Assembly: GCF_023195885.1 (NCBI RefSeq)
Contig: NZ_JALPKO010000004.1
Span: forward strand, 210,131 to 274,130
DNA from: Methylonatrum kenyense
GTDB lineage: Bacteria; Pseudomonadota; Gammaproteobacteria; Nitrococcales; Aquisalimonadaceae
Reading direction: 5' to 3'
DNA length: 64,000 bases
A program made the translations under genes and the position numbers. Under the pieces are notes generated by a model, which had not been told where the DNA came from, did no database searches, and worked only from the letters and a program-made list of their open reading frames with translations. Positions within the stretch are counted from its first letter, which is position 1; each line of letters opens with the position of its first letter. Positions 18,534 to 28,802 of the stretch are shown here, piece after piece.

Positions 18534-20239
18534 CGCGCAAGTCGCTCCTGAAGGCGATCCAGAACGCGTTCCAGCGGCCAGTCCTCGGATGTCTCGGCCT
18601 GACGTTGGCGATATTCAACATGGCCGTTTTCGAGGCCGCGGTCGCCGATCACGATGCGATGCGGGATGCCGATCAGCTCGATATCGGCGAATTTGACGCC
18701 GGGACGCAGGTCGCGATCATCCCAGCATGCATCAATGCCGGCCTCGCGCAATACATGGTAGAGCGTCTCCGAAGCGTCTCGTACCGCGTCCGATTTCTGC
18801 AGGTTGATTGACACGATGGCGACCTCGAACGGCGCGATCGGCGCGGGCCAGGCAATCCCCTTCTGGTCGTGATTCTGTTCGATGGCCGCAGCCACGATCC
18901 GGGACACGCCGATACCGTAGCAGCCCATCGGCATGGCCACGCTGCGACCATTTTCGTCCAGCACCGTGGCCCCCATCGCCTCGCTGTACTTGCTGCCAAG
19001 CTGGAACACATGACCCACCTCGATGCCGCGCGCGATAGCAAGCTGGCCTGTTCCATCCGGGCTGGGGTCACCGGCGACGACGTCCCGCAGGTCAGCGATT
19101 TCCGGCAGCGGCACATCGCGATCCCAGTTGATGCCGAACAGATGCTGTTCATCCTGGTTGGCGCCTGCGGCGAAATCGGCAAGTACGGCAACGCTGCGAT
19201 CCACGACGCACGGCAGCGGCAGCGCAACAGGCCCCAGCGAGCCGGCGCCGGCGCCGATGGCGGCGCGGATTTCCGCGTCTTCCGCCATGGTCAGCGGTGC
19301 GGCCACCAATGGCAGTTTCTCCGCCTTCAGCGCGTTCAGGCCGTGGTCGCCGCGCACGATCAGCGCCACCAGCGGCTGTTCACTGCCGTGTACGATCAGC
19401 GTTTTCACGGTCCGTTCGATCGGCAGGTCGTGGTCCCGCACCAGATCATCGATGGTCTTCACGCCAGGTGTGTCGACCCGGCGCATCTCCTCTGCCGGCG
19501 CCGGCCGCGCCAGCTGCGGCGCGGCGGCTTCCGCCAACTCGACATTGGCCGCGTAGTCGCCGCTGTCGGAGAATGCGATCGCGTCCTCACCCGAATCCGC
19601 CAGCACATGGAATTCATGCGAGGCGGTGCCGCCGATGCTGCCGGTATCGGCATGCACGGCGCGGAAGTGCAGTCCGGTCCGCTCGAAAATGCGGGTGTAG
19701 GTATCGAACATCACCTGATAGGTCCGCGCCAGGCAATCCGCATCCAGATGGAACGAGTAGGCGTCCTTCATCAGGAATTCGCGGGCGCGCATGACGCCAA
19801 ACCGCGGTCGTACCTCGTCCCGGAACTTGGTCTGAATCTGGTAGAAATTGACCGGCAGCTGCTTGTAGCTGCGCAGTTCGCGTCGTGCCAGATCGGTGAT
19901 CACCTCTTCATGGGTGGGGCCAAGGCAGAAATCCCGCTCGTGCCGGTCCTGCATTCGCAGCAACTCGGGACCGAACTGCTCCCAGCGCCCTGACTCCTGC
20001 CACAGTTCCGCGGGTTGCACCCCGGGCATCAGCAATTCCACCGCACCGCTGCGATCCATCTCCTCGCGGACGATGGCCTCGACCTTGCGCAATACCCGCA
20101 GCCCCAGCGGCATCCAGGTGTAAAGGCCCGATGCGAGGCGCCGGATCATACCGGCCCGCAGCATGAGTTGGTGGCTGATGATCTCTGCGTCGGCGGGTGT
20201 CTCCTTGGTCGTGGCGAGCGGGAAACGGGACAATCGCAT
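18530..20239 (-). CDS. proS: prolyl-tRNA synthetase (bacterial type, with editing domain)
   Basis: A 569-residue class II synthetase. The N-terminal catalytic core includes [39 protein letters not shown] and [19 protein letters not shown] YbaK-like insertion domain (about residues 225-380) edits mischarged Ala-tRNA, and the C-terminal anticodon-binding domain follows. The length matches the E. coli-type enzyme of about 570 residues. AAGGA lies upstream of the ATG at 20239. Forms an operon with the lytic transglycosylase. Confidence 0.96.
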   Translation of the reverse strand: MRLSRFPLATTKETPADAEIISHQLMLRAGMIRRLASGLYTWMPLGLRVLRKVEAIVREEMDRSGAVELLMPGVQPAELWQESGRWEQFGPELLRMQDRHERDFCLGPTHEEVITDLARRELRSYKQLPVNFYQIQTKFRDEVRPRFGVMRAREFLMKDAYSFHLDADCLARTYQVMFDTYTRIFERTGLHFRAVHADTGSIGGTASHEFHVLADSGEDAIAFSDSGDYAANVELAEAAAPQLARPAPAEEMRRVDTPGVKTIDDLVRDHDLPIERTVKTLIVHGSEQPLVALIVRGDHGLNALKAEKLPLVAAPLTMAEDAEIRAAIGAGAGSLGPVALPLPCVVDRSVAVLADFAAGANQDEQHLFGINWDRDVPLPEIADLRDVVAGDPSPDGTGQLAIARGIEVGHVFQLGSKYSEAMGATVLDENGRSVAMPMGCYGIGVSRIVAAAIEQNHDQKGIAWPAPIAPFEVAIVSINLQKSDAVRDASETLYHVLREAGIDACWDDRDLRPGVKFADIELIGIPHRIVIGDRGLENGHVEYRQRQAETSEDWPLERVLDRLQERLAR

Positions 20240-20298
20240 GGTTTCGGTTTTCCTTGTTGTTGCTTCTGCGCCGGGCTGAGCCTACCCGAACTGCCCGG

Positions 20299-20751
20299 TC
20301 ATTCGCACCAGTCATCAATGAATGCGCGGGTCTCGGCGATCCGGCGGCTGCGCTCTTCCTCATCCAGCACGACGACTTCATCGTCTCCCACCTGAATGCG
20401 ACGCACCGCAGGGTCCTCCAGGACCGCAAGGTTTTCCTGGTAGGCCACGCAGGCTTCATCAATCTGCTGGCGGCTGGTCTGCCCGGCATCGTCAGCGGTC
20501 TCTTCCTCGGCCGCTGGCTCGGTCTCGGCTGCCTGTTCATCCGCTGCGTCATCCGGCTCGGGCTGCTCGACGGGCCCGTCACGGGCGGGCCCGGATTCCG
20601 TTTCCAGGGGCACCGCCTCCACGCCCTCGGGCGGCAACTGGCCGTAATGCGTGCTGCCGTCGCTACCGGTCCACTTGTAAATGGTGGCGGCGTTGACGCT
20701 CCCGCTGACCAACAGGAGCAGAGCGGCAAGAATTGTCAGACACCTTTGCAT
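20299..20751 (-). CDS. DUF4124 domain-containing exported protein
   Basis: A 150-residue protein with a signal peptide (about 1-21, ending VNA|ATIYKW). The N-terminal DUF4124 segment reads YKWTGSDGSTHYGQLPPEGV, typical of these small envelope proteins of unknown function. It is followed by a low-complexity Glu/Ala/Asp tract (about residues 60-90) and a C-terminal helical part with two Cys. It lies 59 bp upstream of proS on the same strand and may be cotranscribed. Confidence 0.82.
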   Translation of the reverse strand: MQRCLTILAALLLLVSGSVNAATIYKWTGSDGSTHYGQLPPEGVEAVPLETESGPARDGPVEQPEPDDAADEQAAETEPAAEEETADDAGQTSRQQIDEACVAYQENLAVLEDPAVRRIQVGDDEVVVLDEEERSRRIAETRAFIDDWCE

Positions 20752-20976
20752 ACGGTGTTCCCCGGCGGTTGTGAGGTCGTTGTCGGCTATGGCCTGATTC
20801 TTGACCTCGTGGGTATTCCTGAGTAGTTTTGCAGCCTTTCGGCGATCCGTAGCACAGCATAACTCCGATGGCCGCGACGCTCGATGGCATCACGAAATCG
20901 GCACGCGCGCGCCCGGGTTGCTGATTGGGTCGCGATTCCACTGGCCCCTGGCGGGGCACCGGACGGTCTTCTCGCT

Positions 20977-21471
20977 ATGCGGCATATCATTTCCATACTC
21001 GTCGAGAACGAGTTCGGCGCGCTCTCCCGTATCGCCGGGCTGTTCACGGCCCGTGGCTACAATATCGAATCCCTGACCGTCGCACCCACCGACGATCCGA
21101 CCCTGTCGCGGATGACCCTGGTGACGGTCGGCAATGATCGGATCATCGAGCAGATCATCAAGCAACTGAACAAGCTGCTGGACGTGGTCAAGGTCATGGA
21201 CATGACCGAGGGTGCGCACATCGAGCGCGAGATGATGCTGGTGAAGGTGTCGGCCGCCACTGGCGACATGCGGGAAGAGATCAAGCGGCTGAGCGACATC
21301 TTCCGTGGCCGCATCCTCGATGTCACCGATCGGATCTATACCATCGAACTGACCGGTATCAGTAGCAAGCTGGATGCTTTTCTCGAGGCGCTGGGCCAGA
21401 CCGCGATTCTCGAGGTCGTGCGCTCCGGGGTGATCGGCATCACCCGTGGCGAAAAGCACATGCGGATCTGA
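20977..21471 (+). CDS. ilvH: acetolactate synthase small (regulatory) subunit
   Basis: A 164-residue regulatory subunit with an N-terminal ACT domain (HIISILVENEFGALSRIAGLF, then RGYNIESLTV) that binds valine, and a C-terminal ACT-like domain (about 80-164) ending in ITRGEKHMRI. It activates the catalytic subunit and confers feedback inhibition. ATG at 20977 gives the normal start. The catalytic subunit gene (ilvI/ilvB), normally immediately upstream, is not in this window; upstream there is only 225 bp and then a minus-strand DUF4124 gene. ilvC follows by 116 bp. Confidence 0.95.
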   Translation: MRHIISILVENEFGALSRIAGLFTARGYNIESLTVAPTDDPTLSRMTLVTVGNDRIIEQIIKQLNKLLDVVKVMDMTEGAHIEREMMLVKVSAATGDMREEIKRLSDIFRGRILDVTDRIYTIELTGISSKLDAFLEALGQTAILEVVRSGVIGITRGEKHMRI

Positions 21472-21536
21472 GCGAAGGCTCGACGCCGTAGCGACCGCGG
21501 GCGGATCGACGCGGTCGGCAATCGTTTCATCTTTAA

Positions 21537-22604
<1,068 letters not shown>

Positions 22605-22634
22605 GTTAGCGCGGCTTCAACCAGTGTTTTCTGG

Positions 22635-22666
22635 AAGCCGCTGGCCTCTCGGCCAGCGGCTTTTTT
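22635..22666 (+). terminator. intrinsic terminator of ilvHC
   Basis: A 12-bp perfect stem AAGCCGCTGGCC / GGCCAGCGGCTT with a TCTC loop, followed by TTTTTT. It lies 30 bp after the ilvC stop and separates ilvHC from pssA. Confidence 0.92.
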
Positions 22667-22747
22667 CATGGAGAACGACATGCCGTGGGCCGGGCTGCTG
22701 TGCTACTTTGTGCAGCCACTAGGGCAGCCTTGAAGATTGCGACAGCC

Positions 22748-23536
22748 ATGCAAGATGATGCGTCGCCCACGGGGCGAAAGCCGCGCCGTGGGATCTACCT
22801 GCTACCGAATCTGCTGACCACGCTGGGCCTGTTCTTCGGTTTCTACGCAATGATCGCGGGCATCAACCAGGATTTCCGTCTTGCCGCCATCGCCATTTTC
22901 ATTGCCATGGTGATGGACAGCCTGGATGGGCGTGTCGCGCGCCTGACGAACACCCAGAGTGACTTCGGCGTGCAGTACGACAGCCTGTCCGACATGGTCT
23001 GTTTCGGCCTGGCACCGGCGCTGGTGGTGCACCAGTGGATGTTGGGCGACATGGACAGCCTGGGCGGCATCTGGAATCAGCTGGGCTGGATTGCGGCATT
23101 CACCTTCGCTGCCTGCGCAGCACTGCGCCTGGCCCGCTTCAACACCCAGGCGGGCGTGGCGGACAAACGCTATTTCCAGGGCTTGCCGAGCCCGGCTGCA
23201 GCGGCGGGGCTCGCCAGCCTGGTCTGGCTGGGCGAGCATCTCGGCGTCAGCGCCGGATACAGTGCCAGCGCCTTCGTCATCCTGGTGACCCTGTGCACCG
23301 GGCTGCTGATGGTCAGTAATGTCCGGTACTACAGCTTCAAGGAGTTCGATTTCCGCTACCGGGTGCCGTTCGTCGTGATCGTCGCGCTGGTGCTGGCCGT
23401 GGCCTTCCTGTCGCTTTACCCGCCGGTGGTGTTGTTCGCCGCGTTTCTTGTTTACGCGGTCTCCGGACCGGCCATGACCATTGCCAGCCGGCGTCGGCAT
23501 CGGCTGGCGCTGCGTCGGCGGCGGGCACAGCAATAG
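22748..23536 (+). CDS. pssA: CDP-diacylglycerol-serine O-phosphatidyltransferase
   Basis: A 262-residue integral membrane enzyme that makes phosphatidylserine, precursor of phosphatidylethanolamine. The CDP-alcohol phosphotransferase signature DSLDGRVARLTNTQSDFG...DSLSD is complete near residues 57-82. About six to eight helices follow, and the C-terminus is Arg-rich. This is the membrane (type II) form rather than the E. coli PLD-like type. ATG at 22748; the first 80 bp after the ilvC terminator must hold its promoter. Confidence 0.92.
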   Translation: MQDDASPTGRKPRRGIYLLPNLLTTLGLFFGFYAMIAGINQDFRLAAIAIFIAMVMDSLDGRVARLTNTQSDFGVQYDSLSDMVCFGLAPALVVHQWMLGDMDSLGGIWNQLGWIAAFTFAACAALRLARFNTQAGVADKRYFQGLPSPAAAAGLASLVWLGEHLGVSAGYSASAFVILVTLCTGLLMVSNVRYYSFKEFDFRYRVPFVVIVALVLAVAFLSLYPPVVLFAAFLVYAVSGPAMTIASRRRHRLALRRRRAQQ

Positions 23537-23591
23537 GTTTCCGGATGGCGGATTTCATCCCGACCTGGTGGCAGGGGGCAGGCTGGCAGGC

Positions 23592-24296
23592 ATGACCGTG
23601 TCCGCGCGACAGGCCCTGTATCTACGGCGTATGGGCATCGACCTGTGGCGCCAACGTGATCCGGCTGCGGCGCCCGCTGCCCCGGGCGCTCGGGTGGTAG
23701 CCGGGGAACCGGATCGTGGGCTGCCCGACGAGCAGGCCGATGACTGGACCGCCCTGCAGCAGCGCGTCAGCGGCTGCCGACTCTGCGATCTGTGCGAGAG
23801 CCGCCGGCAGACGGTGTTCGGTGTCGGTTCACCGAGCGCGGATCTGTTGCTAATCGGCGAGGCGCCGGGAGCCGAGGAAGATCGGCGGGGCGAGCCTTTC
23901 GTCGGCGCCGCCGGGAAGCTGCTGGACAACATGCTGCGGGCCATCGACCTGGACCGGCAGCGCGTGTTCATTGCCAACGTGCTGAAGTGCCGGCCGCCGA
24001 ACAACCGCGATCCCAAGCCCGAGGAAGTCCGTTCCTGCATGCCGTATCTCGAGGCCCAGATCCGGCACCTGCAGCCGCGGGTCATCCTGGCGCTGGGCAA
24101 GGTTGCTGCCCAGTCCCTGCTGGAATCCGGTGCGCCGCTGAAGGCCATGCGCGAGCGCTGGCACCAACTGGGGCCGTTACAGGTGCCGCTGCTGGTAACC
24201 TACCACCCGGCCTATCTGCTGCGGCGCCCCGAAGACAAGGCGAAGGCCTGGCGCGACCTTTGCCGGATCCGCGACCGCCTGGGTGAGCGGACATGA
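23592..24296 (+). CDS. uracil-DNA glycosylase family 4 (Fe-S)
   Basis: A 234-residue repair glycosylase. Cluster-type cysteines are in SGCRLCDLCESRR. Motif A GEAPGAEEDRRGEPFVG, the segment FIANVLKCRPPNNRDPKPEE (which adds another Cys) and motif B TYHPAYLLR match family 4 enzymes, which carry a 4Fe-4S cluster and remove uracil from DNA. An N-terminal extension of about 65 residues precedes the domain. The start ATG 23592 has GGCAGG just upstream. It overlaps rimI by 4 bp; the Udg4-rimI pairing recurs in gammaproteobacteria. Confidence 0.9.
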   Translation: MTVSARQALYLRRMGIDLWRQRDPAAAPAAPGARVVAGEPDRGLPDEQADDWTALQQRVSGCRLCDLCESRRQTVFGVGSPSADLLLIGEAPGAEEDRRGEPFVGAAGKLLDNMLRAIDLDRQRVFIANVLKCRPPNNRDPKPEEVRSCMPYLEAQIRHLQPRVILALGKVAAQSLLESGAPLKAMRERWHQLGPLQVPLLVTYHPAYLLRRPEDKAKAWRDLCRIRDRLGERT

Positions 24297-24802
24297 GTGC
24301 GGTATCGCGCGAACCGGACATGATAGATGTCCGCCTGATGACCGATTCGGACCTTGCGGCAGTCCTGCGGATCGAGCAGGAAAGTTATGGCTTTCCGTGG
24401 TCCGAGTCGATTTTCCGGGATTGCCTGGGTGCCGGCTATGCCTGCTGGGTAGCGGAACGGGACGCACGTCTGCGGGGGTTTCTGATCATGTCCACGGCGG
24501 CTGGCGAGGCGCATATTCTCAATCTGTGTGTCGGTGCCGATGTGCGTCGCTCGGGCGTCGGACGACGTCTGCTGGTTCATGCGCTATCCGTGGCCGTGCG
24601 CTGCGGTGTCGACAGCCTGTTTCTCGAGGTGCGGCCATCGAATGTGGCGGCGGTGCGGTTATACACGGAGAACGGCTTCCATGAAGTCGGTCTAAGACCC
24701 GGCTACTACCCGCTGCCCGGCGGTCGTCGCGAGGACGGGCTGATCATGGCCCGCACACTGCGGCAGCCCGGCTCCGAGTCCCGGGGCCACCGTGGATCGT
24801 GA
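24293..24802 (+). CDS. rimI: ribosomal protein bS18 alanine N-acetyltransferase
   Basis: A 169-residue GNAT acetyltransferase. The acetyl-CoA loop VRRSGVGRRLLVHAL (about residues 85-99), LEVRPSNVAAVRLYTENGF and the C-terminal YYPLPGGREDGLIM order match RimI, which acetylates the N-terminal alanine of bS18. rpsR is in this window 34 kb away. The ATG at 24293 overlaps the glycosylase stop. The C-terminal 15 residues after ARTL are an extension. Confidence 0.9.
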   Translation: MSAVSREPDMIDVRLMTDSDLAAVLRIEQESYGFPWSESIFRDCLGAGYACWVAERDARLRGFLIMSTAAGEAHILNLCVGADVRRSGVGRRLLVHALSVAVRCGVDSLFLEVRPSNVAAVRLYTENGFHEVGLRPGYYPLPGGRREDGLIMARTLRQPGSESRGHRGS

Positions 24803-24846
24803 GCATCGCCGGTAGGCTGACTATTCCGATGAGTGGGGATTCCGAG

Positions 24847-25107
24847 ATGTTTGCGAAGATATCGAAGGGGCGGGGGGACGGACCGCGGCAGGACCAGGAC
24901 GAGACGAAACGTCCGGGTGTTCTTGCCGTTATCCAAAGCACACTCGCTGCTGCCTTCGGCGTCCAAAGCCAGAAGGCGCGGGAGCGCGACTTCAAGTACG
25001 GCCGGCCGCTGCCCTACATCATTGCCGGCACGATCTTCACCGTGGCGTTCATTCTGCTCCTGGTGCTGATCGTCCGGCTGGTCCTGAGCAGTGCAGGCCT
25101 GGACTAG
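24847..25107 (+). CDS. DUF2970 domain-containing small membrane protein
   Basis: An 86-residue protein. The first half contains the DUF2970-like segment (GVLAVIQSTLAAAFGVQS), followed by a charged ARERDFKYGRPLPYI stretch and one strong C-terminal transmembrane helix (about residues 58-82). Function unknown. The ATG at 24847 was chosen because GGGGA lies 8 nt upstream; an in-frame ATG at 24829 is possible. It is the last gene of Udg4-rimI-DUF2970 and convergent with valS. Confidence 0.75.
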   Translation: MFAKISKGRGDGPRQDQDETKRPGVLAVIQSTLAAAFGVQSQKARERDFKYGRPLPYIIAGTIFTVAFILLLVLIVRLVLSSAGLD

Positions 25108-25173
25108 GAATACGCAGAAGGCTGCGAGTGGTTTTCGGCTGGGTGGCCATGAGGCTCCGAGAACGATTCAGTC

Positions 25174-27945
25174 TTACAGCCGCTCAATCTTTTCGTACTG
25201 GGCCTGCAGCTTTTCCAGTGTGGCCTTGAACTCACCGAGGCGGGCCCGTTCCTTGTCGACCACCGCGGCGGGCGCCTTGTCGATGAAGTTCTGGTTCGCC
25301 AGCTTTTGTTTGGCCCGCTGCAGGTCACCGCTGGCGCGCTCCAGATCCTTGCCCAGGCGCTTGAGTTCGGCCTCCTTGTCGATCAGGCCCGCCATCGGCA
25401 GCAGCAGTTGCATCTCGCCGACCAGGGCGATGGCCGATTCCGGCGCCTCGTCCTTCGGCTCCAGCCAGGTGATGGACTCAAGGCGCGCCAGTCGTTCCAG
25501 GAACAGCCGGTACCGGGACAGACGCTGGCGATCGCTGTCGTCGCCGTTCTGCAGCAGCACCGGCAGCGGCTTGCCCGGGGCGATGTCCATCTCGCCGCGA
25601 ATCCGGCGCAGGCCGAGGATGAAGGTCTGGATCCAGGCCACGTCGGCCTCGGCCTCCGCATCCTGTCGTGAAGCCTCGGCCTGCGGAAACGGTTGCAGGC
25701 TGATGCTGCTGCCGCGGACCCCGGCCAGTGGTGCGATCCGTTGCCAGATTTCCTCGGTGATGAACGGCATGAACGGATGCGCCAGGCGCAGAATCGTCTC
25801 CAGCACCCGCACCAGCGTGCGCCGCGTGCCGCGCAGTGCTGCGGCGTCGTCGGCACCGTTGAGCACCGGCTTGGCCAGTTCCAGGTACCAGTCGCAGTAC
25901 TCGCTCCAGACGAAGTCGTACAGGGCCTGCGAGGCCAGGTCGAAGCGGTAGCCGTTAATCTGTCGTTCGACGGTTTCCTCGACGGCCTGCAGCCTGGAGA
26001 TGATCCAGCGGTCGGCGACGCTCAGCGCGCAGTCGTCCCCATCCTGGCCGCAGTCCTCGCCTTCGGTGTTCATCAGCACGAAGCGCGAGGCGTTCCACAG
26101 CTTGTTGCAGAAGTTGCGGTAGCCGTCGACGCGGCCCATGTCCAGCACCACGTCGCGGCCGGTGGTGGCCAGCGACGCGAAGGTGAAACGCAGGGCATCG
26201 GTGCCGTGCGCGGCGATGCCGTCCGGGAAATGCTTGCGCGTGGCCTGCTCGATGCGTTTTGCCATCCGCGGCTGCATCAGACCGGCGGTGCGTTTCTGTA
26301 CCAGGGTTTCCAGGTCGATGCCGTCGATGATGTCGATCGGGTCCAGCACATTGCCCTTGGACTTGGACATCTTCTGGCCATCGCCGTCACGCACCAAGCC
26401 GTGGATATAGATCTCGCGGAACGGCACCTCGCCATCCATGAAGTGCATGCCCATCATGATCATCCGCGCGACCCAGAAGAAAATGATGTCGAAGCCGGTG
26501 ACCAGCACGCTGGTCGGATAGAAGGTGCGCAGCGCCTCGGTATCCTCGGGCCAGCCCAGGGTCGAGAAGGGCCATAGGGCGGAGGAGAACCAGGTGTCCA
26601 GCACATCGGCATCCTGCTGCAGCGGCACATCGCGGCCATGGTGCTCGCGTGCCTGGGCGAGGGCTTCCGCCTCGCTGCGGGCGACGAAGATGTTGCCCTC
26701 GGTGTCATACCAGGCCGGGATGCGGTGACCCCACCAGATCTGGCGTGAGATGCACCAGTCCTCGATCCTGCGCATCCAGTCGAAGTAGGTGTTCTTCCAG
26801 TTGTCCGGCACGAAGCGGACGTGGCCATCTTCCACCGCGCGAATTGCCGGCTCGGCCAGCGGCGCGGTGCGCACGAACCACTGATCGGTCAGGTATGGCT
26901 CGACCACGGCGCCCGAGCGATCGCCGCGGGGCACCATGAGCTTGTGGTCGTCAATCCGCTCCAGCAGGCCCTGGGATTCCAGTTCGGCGACAATCCGCTT
27001 GCGTGCCTCGTAACGGTCCAGGCCACGGTAGGCCGCGGGCACCGCGTCATTGAGCGCGGCGTCCACGGTCAGGATATTGATCATCGGCAGATCGTGGCGC
27101 TGACCCATCGCGTAGTCATTGAAGTCATGCGCCGGGGTGATCTTGACGCAGCCGGAGCCGAACTCGGGATCGACGTAGTCATCGGCGATCACCGGGATCT
27201 CGCGGTCGGTCAGCGGCAGCCGCAGCGTCTTGCCGACCAGCTCCCGATACCGCGCATCCTCCGGGTGCACCGCCACCGCGGTGTCGCCGAGCATGGTCTC
27301 CGGGCGGGTCGTGGCCACCACCAGGTGGCCGCTGCCGTCGGTCAGCGGGTAGCGCATGTGCCAGAGGTGGCCGTATTCCTCCTCCGACACCACCTCCAGG
27401 TCGGAGACAGCGGTGTGCAGCACCGGATCCCAGTTGACTAGGCGCTTGCCGCGGTAGATCAGTCCCTCCTCATGCAGGCGTACGAAGGTCTCGCGCACCG
27501 CCTCGGACAGGCCATCGTCCATCGTGAAGCGTTCCCGCGACCAGTCCACCGAGGCGCCCATGCGGCGAAGCTGATTCTGGATCGTGCCGCCGGATTCGGC
27601 CTTCCATTGCCAGACCCGGTCGATGAACGCCTCGCGTCCCAGGTCATGCCGGGTCTTGCCCTCGGCATTGAGCTGCCGCTCGACCACCATCTGTGTGGCG
27701 ATGCCGGCGTGATCGGTGCCGGGCTGCCACAGGGTGTTGTCACCCCGCATCCGGTGATACCGGCTCAGGATGTCCATGATGGTGTCCTGGAACGCATGTC
27801 CCATGTGCAGCGTGCCCGTGACATTGGGCGGCGGGATCATGATGCAGAACGGTTCGCCGGCGCCGCTGGGAGCGAAGCAGCCATCGGCTTCCCATTGCCG
27901 GTACCAGTGCTGTTCGATACTGCCGGGGTTGTAGGTCTTCTCCAT
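25174..27945 (-). CDS. valS: valyl-tRNA synthetase
   Basis: A 923-residue class Ia synthetase. The HIGH motif reads HMGH at residues 47-50 (in [13 protein letters not shown]), the KMSKS motif at 525-529, with the large CP1 editing domain between them ([19 protein letters not shown]). The anticodon-binding helical domain and the C-terminal coiled coil follow (about 860-923, ending YEKIERL), the last characteristic of ValS. Downstream end of pepA-holC-orf-valS; 140 bp separates it from the orf. Confidence 0.97.
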   Translation of the reverse strand: MEKTYNPGSIEQHWYRQWEADGCFAPSGAGEPFCIMIPPPNVTGTLHMGHAFQDTIMDILSRYHRMRGDNTLWQPGTDHAGIATQMVVERQLNAEGKTRHDLGREAFIDRVWQWKAESGGTIQNQLRRMGASVDWSRERFTMDDGLSEAVRETFVRLHEEGLIYRGKRLVNWDPVLHTAVSDLEVVSEEEYGHLWHMRYPLTDGSGHLVVATTRPETMLGDTAVAVHPEDARYRELVGKTLRLPLTDREIPVIADDYVDPEFGSGCVKITPAHDFNDYAMGQRHDLPMINILTVDAALNDAVPAAYRGLDRYEARKRIVAELESQGLLERIDDHKLMVPRGDRSGAVVEPYLTDQWFVRTAPLAEPAIRAVEDGHVRFVPDNWKNTYFDWMRRIEDWCISRQIWWGHRIPAWYDTEGNIFVARSEAEALAQAREHHGRDVPLQQDADVLDTWFSSALWPFSTLGWPEDTEALRTFYPTSVLVTGFDIIFFWVARMIMMGMHFMDGEVPFREIYIHGLVRDGDGQKMSKSKGNVLDPIDIIDGIDLETLVQKRTAGLMQPRMAKRIEQATRKHFPDGIAAHGTDALRFTFASLATTGRDVVLDMGRVDGYRNFCNKLWNASRFVLMNTEGEDCGQDGDDCALSVADRWIISRLQAVEETVERQINGYRFDLASQALYDFVWSEYCDWYLELAKPVLNGADDAAALRGTRRTLVRVLETILRLAHPFMPFITEEIWQRIAPLAGVRGSSISLQPFPQAEASRQDAEAEADVAWIQTFILGLRRIRGEMDIAPGKPLPVLLQNGDDSDRQRLSRYRLFLERLARLESITWLEPKDEAPESAIALVGEMQLLLPMAGLIDKEAELKRLGKDLERASGDLQRAKQKLANQNFIDKAPAAVVDKERARLGEFKATLEKLQAQYEKIERL

Positions 27946-28085
27946 GAACTGCCTGTTCCGATCCGGGCGTCATCCTCCGGCGCCGGGGCGCGGGTTGAAC
28001 GCAATGCCAATAAAAAAGGGCCGCAAAGTATACAACTCAGCGCCCCGGCGGTGAGAACGGTGGCCGGAACGCTCCGGACGCTGCG

Positions 28086-28355
28086 TCAGTATCGACGTGG
28101 TCGCGGGTTTTTACGGGTTTCGAAAAACGTCTTCAGGGCCTGGTCAATCCGTGCCTGCACCCGATCACGCAGCGCCGCCGAGCGATGGTGCAATTCATAC
28201 GGCATGGCTCGGGACCAGTCCGGATTCCGTGCCTGCCCGTCAGCGGATTCGCCCGGGGCATCCCGCAGTGGCAACCAGAGCCCGTGGTCACGCAGTTCCT
28301 CGCCGGGGCAGGCGATCCGGGTCAGGGTCGGGACATCCGTCTGGCGCCTGCTCAT
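28086..28355 (-). CDS. hypothetical 89-residue protein between holC and valS
   Basis: Not recognised. The product is soluble and basic, with an N-terminal part containing PGEELRDHGLWLPLRDAPGE and a C-terminal helix rich in Arg/Lys (RDRVQARIDQALKTFFETRK) ending RPRRY. Its ATG overlaps the holC stop by 4 bp, which strongly suggests a real, translationally coupled gene. Codon and GC use resemble the neighbours. The basic tail could contact nucleic acid; that is speculation. Confidence 0.65.
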   Translation of the reverse strand: MSRRQTDVPTLTRIACPGEELRDHGLWLPLRDAPGESADGQARNPDWSRAMPYELHHRSAALRDRVQARIDQALKTFFETRKNPRPRRY

Positions 28356-28795
28356 GCCGGCGACTGCACCTTGTGGTTGGCCGGCTCGACGCCCTGGCTA
28401 CGGTAATGCCGAAACCGATCCCGGGTTCGCGCCAGGCGCTGCGGTTCACGGCTGCTGATCTCGGCGATACGCTTCCAGCTGGCGAGATCCGCGGCTGGTG
28501 CATCGTCGAGATTGACCAGCACCTCGAAGCCGGTGGTCACCGTGTCCTCGGCGCCGGCGATCAGGATGGGCGCATCGATGCCGGAGGTGGCCGTGGCATG
28601 GGGCAGGAAGCTTTCCTGGCGAAAGGTCCACAGCAGGCGATCGAGACGGGCCTGCTGTGCATCGTCCCGACTGCGTACAAGCACCCGATGGCCGCGCGAC
28701 CAGGCCTTGTCGATCAGGCTGCAGGCCACCGCCTCGGCGGCCTGCTCCGCCTGGCTGTCGACAATATAGAAGTCGATTCGGCAGTCCGCTGTCAT
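28352..28795 (-). CDS. holC: DNA polymerase III chi subunit
   Basis: A 147-residue protein fitting HolC in length, order and features: an early RIDFYIVDSQAEQAAEAVACSL region, then SRGHRVLVRSRDDAQQARLDRLLWTF, HATATSG and VLVNLDD. Chi bridges the clamp loader (via psi) and SSB. The position between pepA and valS is its standard gammaproteobacterial location. It follows pepA by 7 bp and overlaps the 89-residue orf by 4 bp. Confidence 0.9.
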   Translation of the reverse strand: MTADCRIDFYIVDSQAEQAAEAVACSLIDKAWSRGHRVLVRSRDDAQQARLDRLLWTFRQESFLPHATATSGIDAPILIAGAEDTVTTGFEVLVNLDDAPAADLASWKRIAEISSREPQRLARTRDRFRHYRSQGVEPANHKVQSPA

Positions 28796-28802
28796 GATCC
28801 GT

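Noticed and set aside
18869..19993. Long open frame of 374 codons antisense to proS (similar long frames lie antisense to pepA at 29124-30317, panBC at 35730-36920 and alr/radA at 61270-63057)
   Set aside because: High GC at third positions keeps opposite frames open. The products are Arg/Gln/His/Gly-rich with no family resemblance, while the sense genes are certain.
20884..20976. Remnant of the acetolactate synthase large subunit in the open frame upstream of ilvH
   Set aside because: The 31 upstream codons show no similarity to the IlvI/IlvB C-terminus as I know it.
22620..22634. CCAGTGTTTTCTGG after ilvC, resembling a repeat right end
   Set aside because: Only about 9 nt agree and it is adjacent to a normal terminator; no arm sequence is present.
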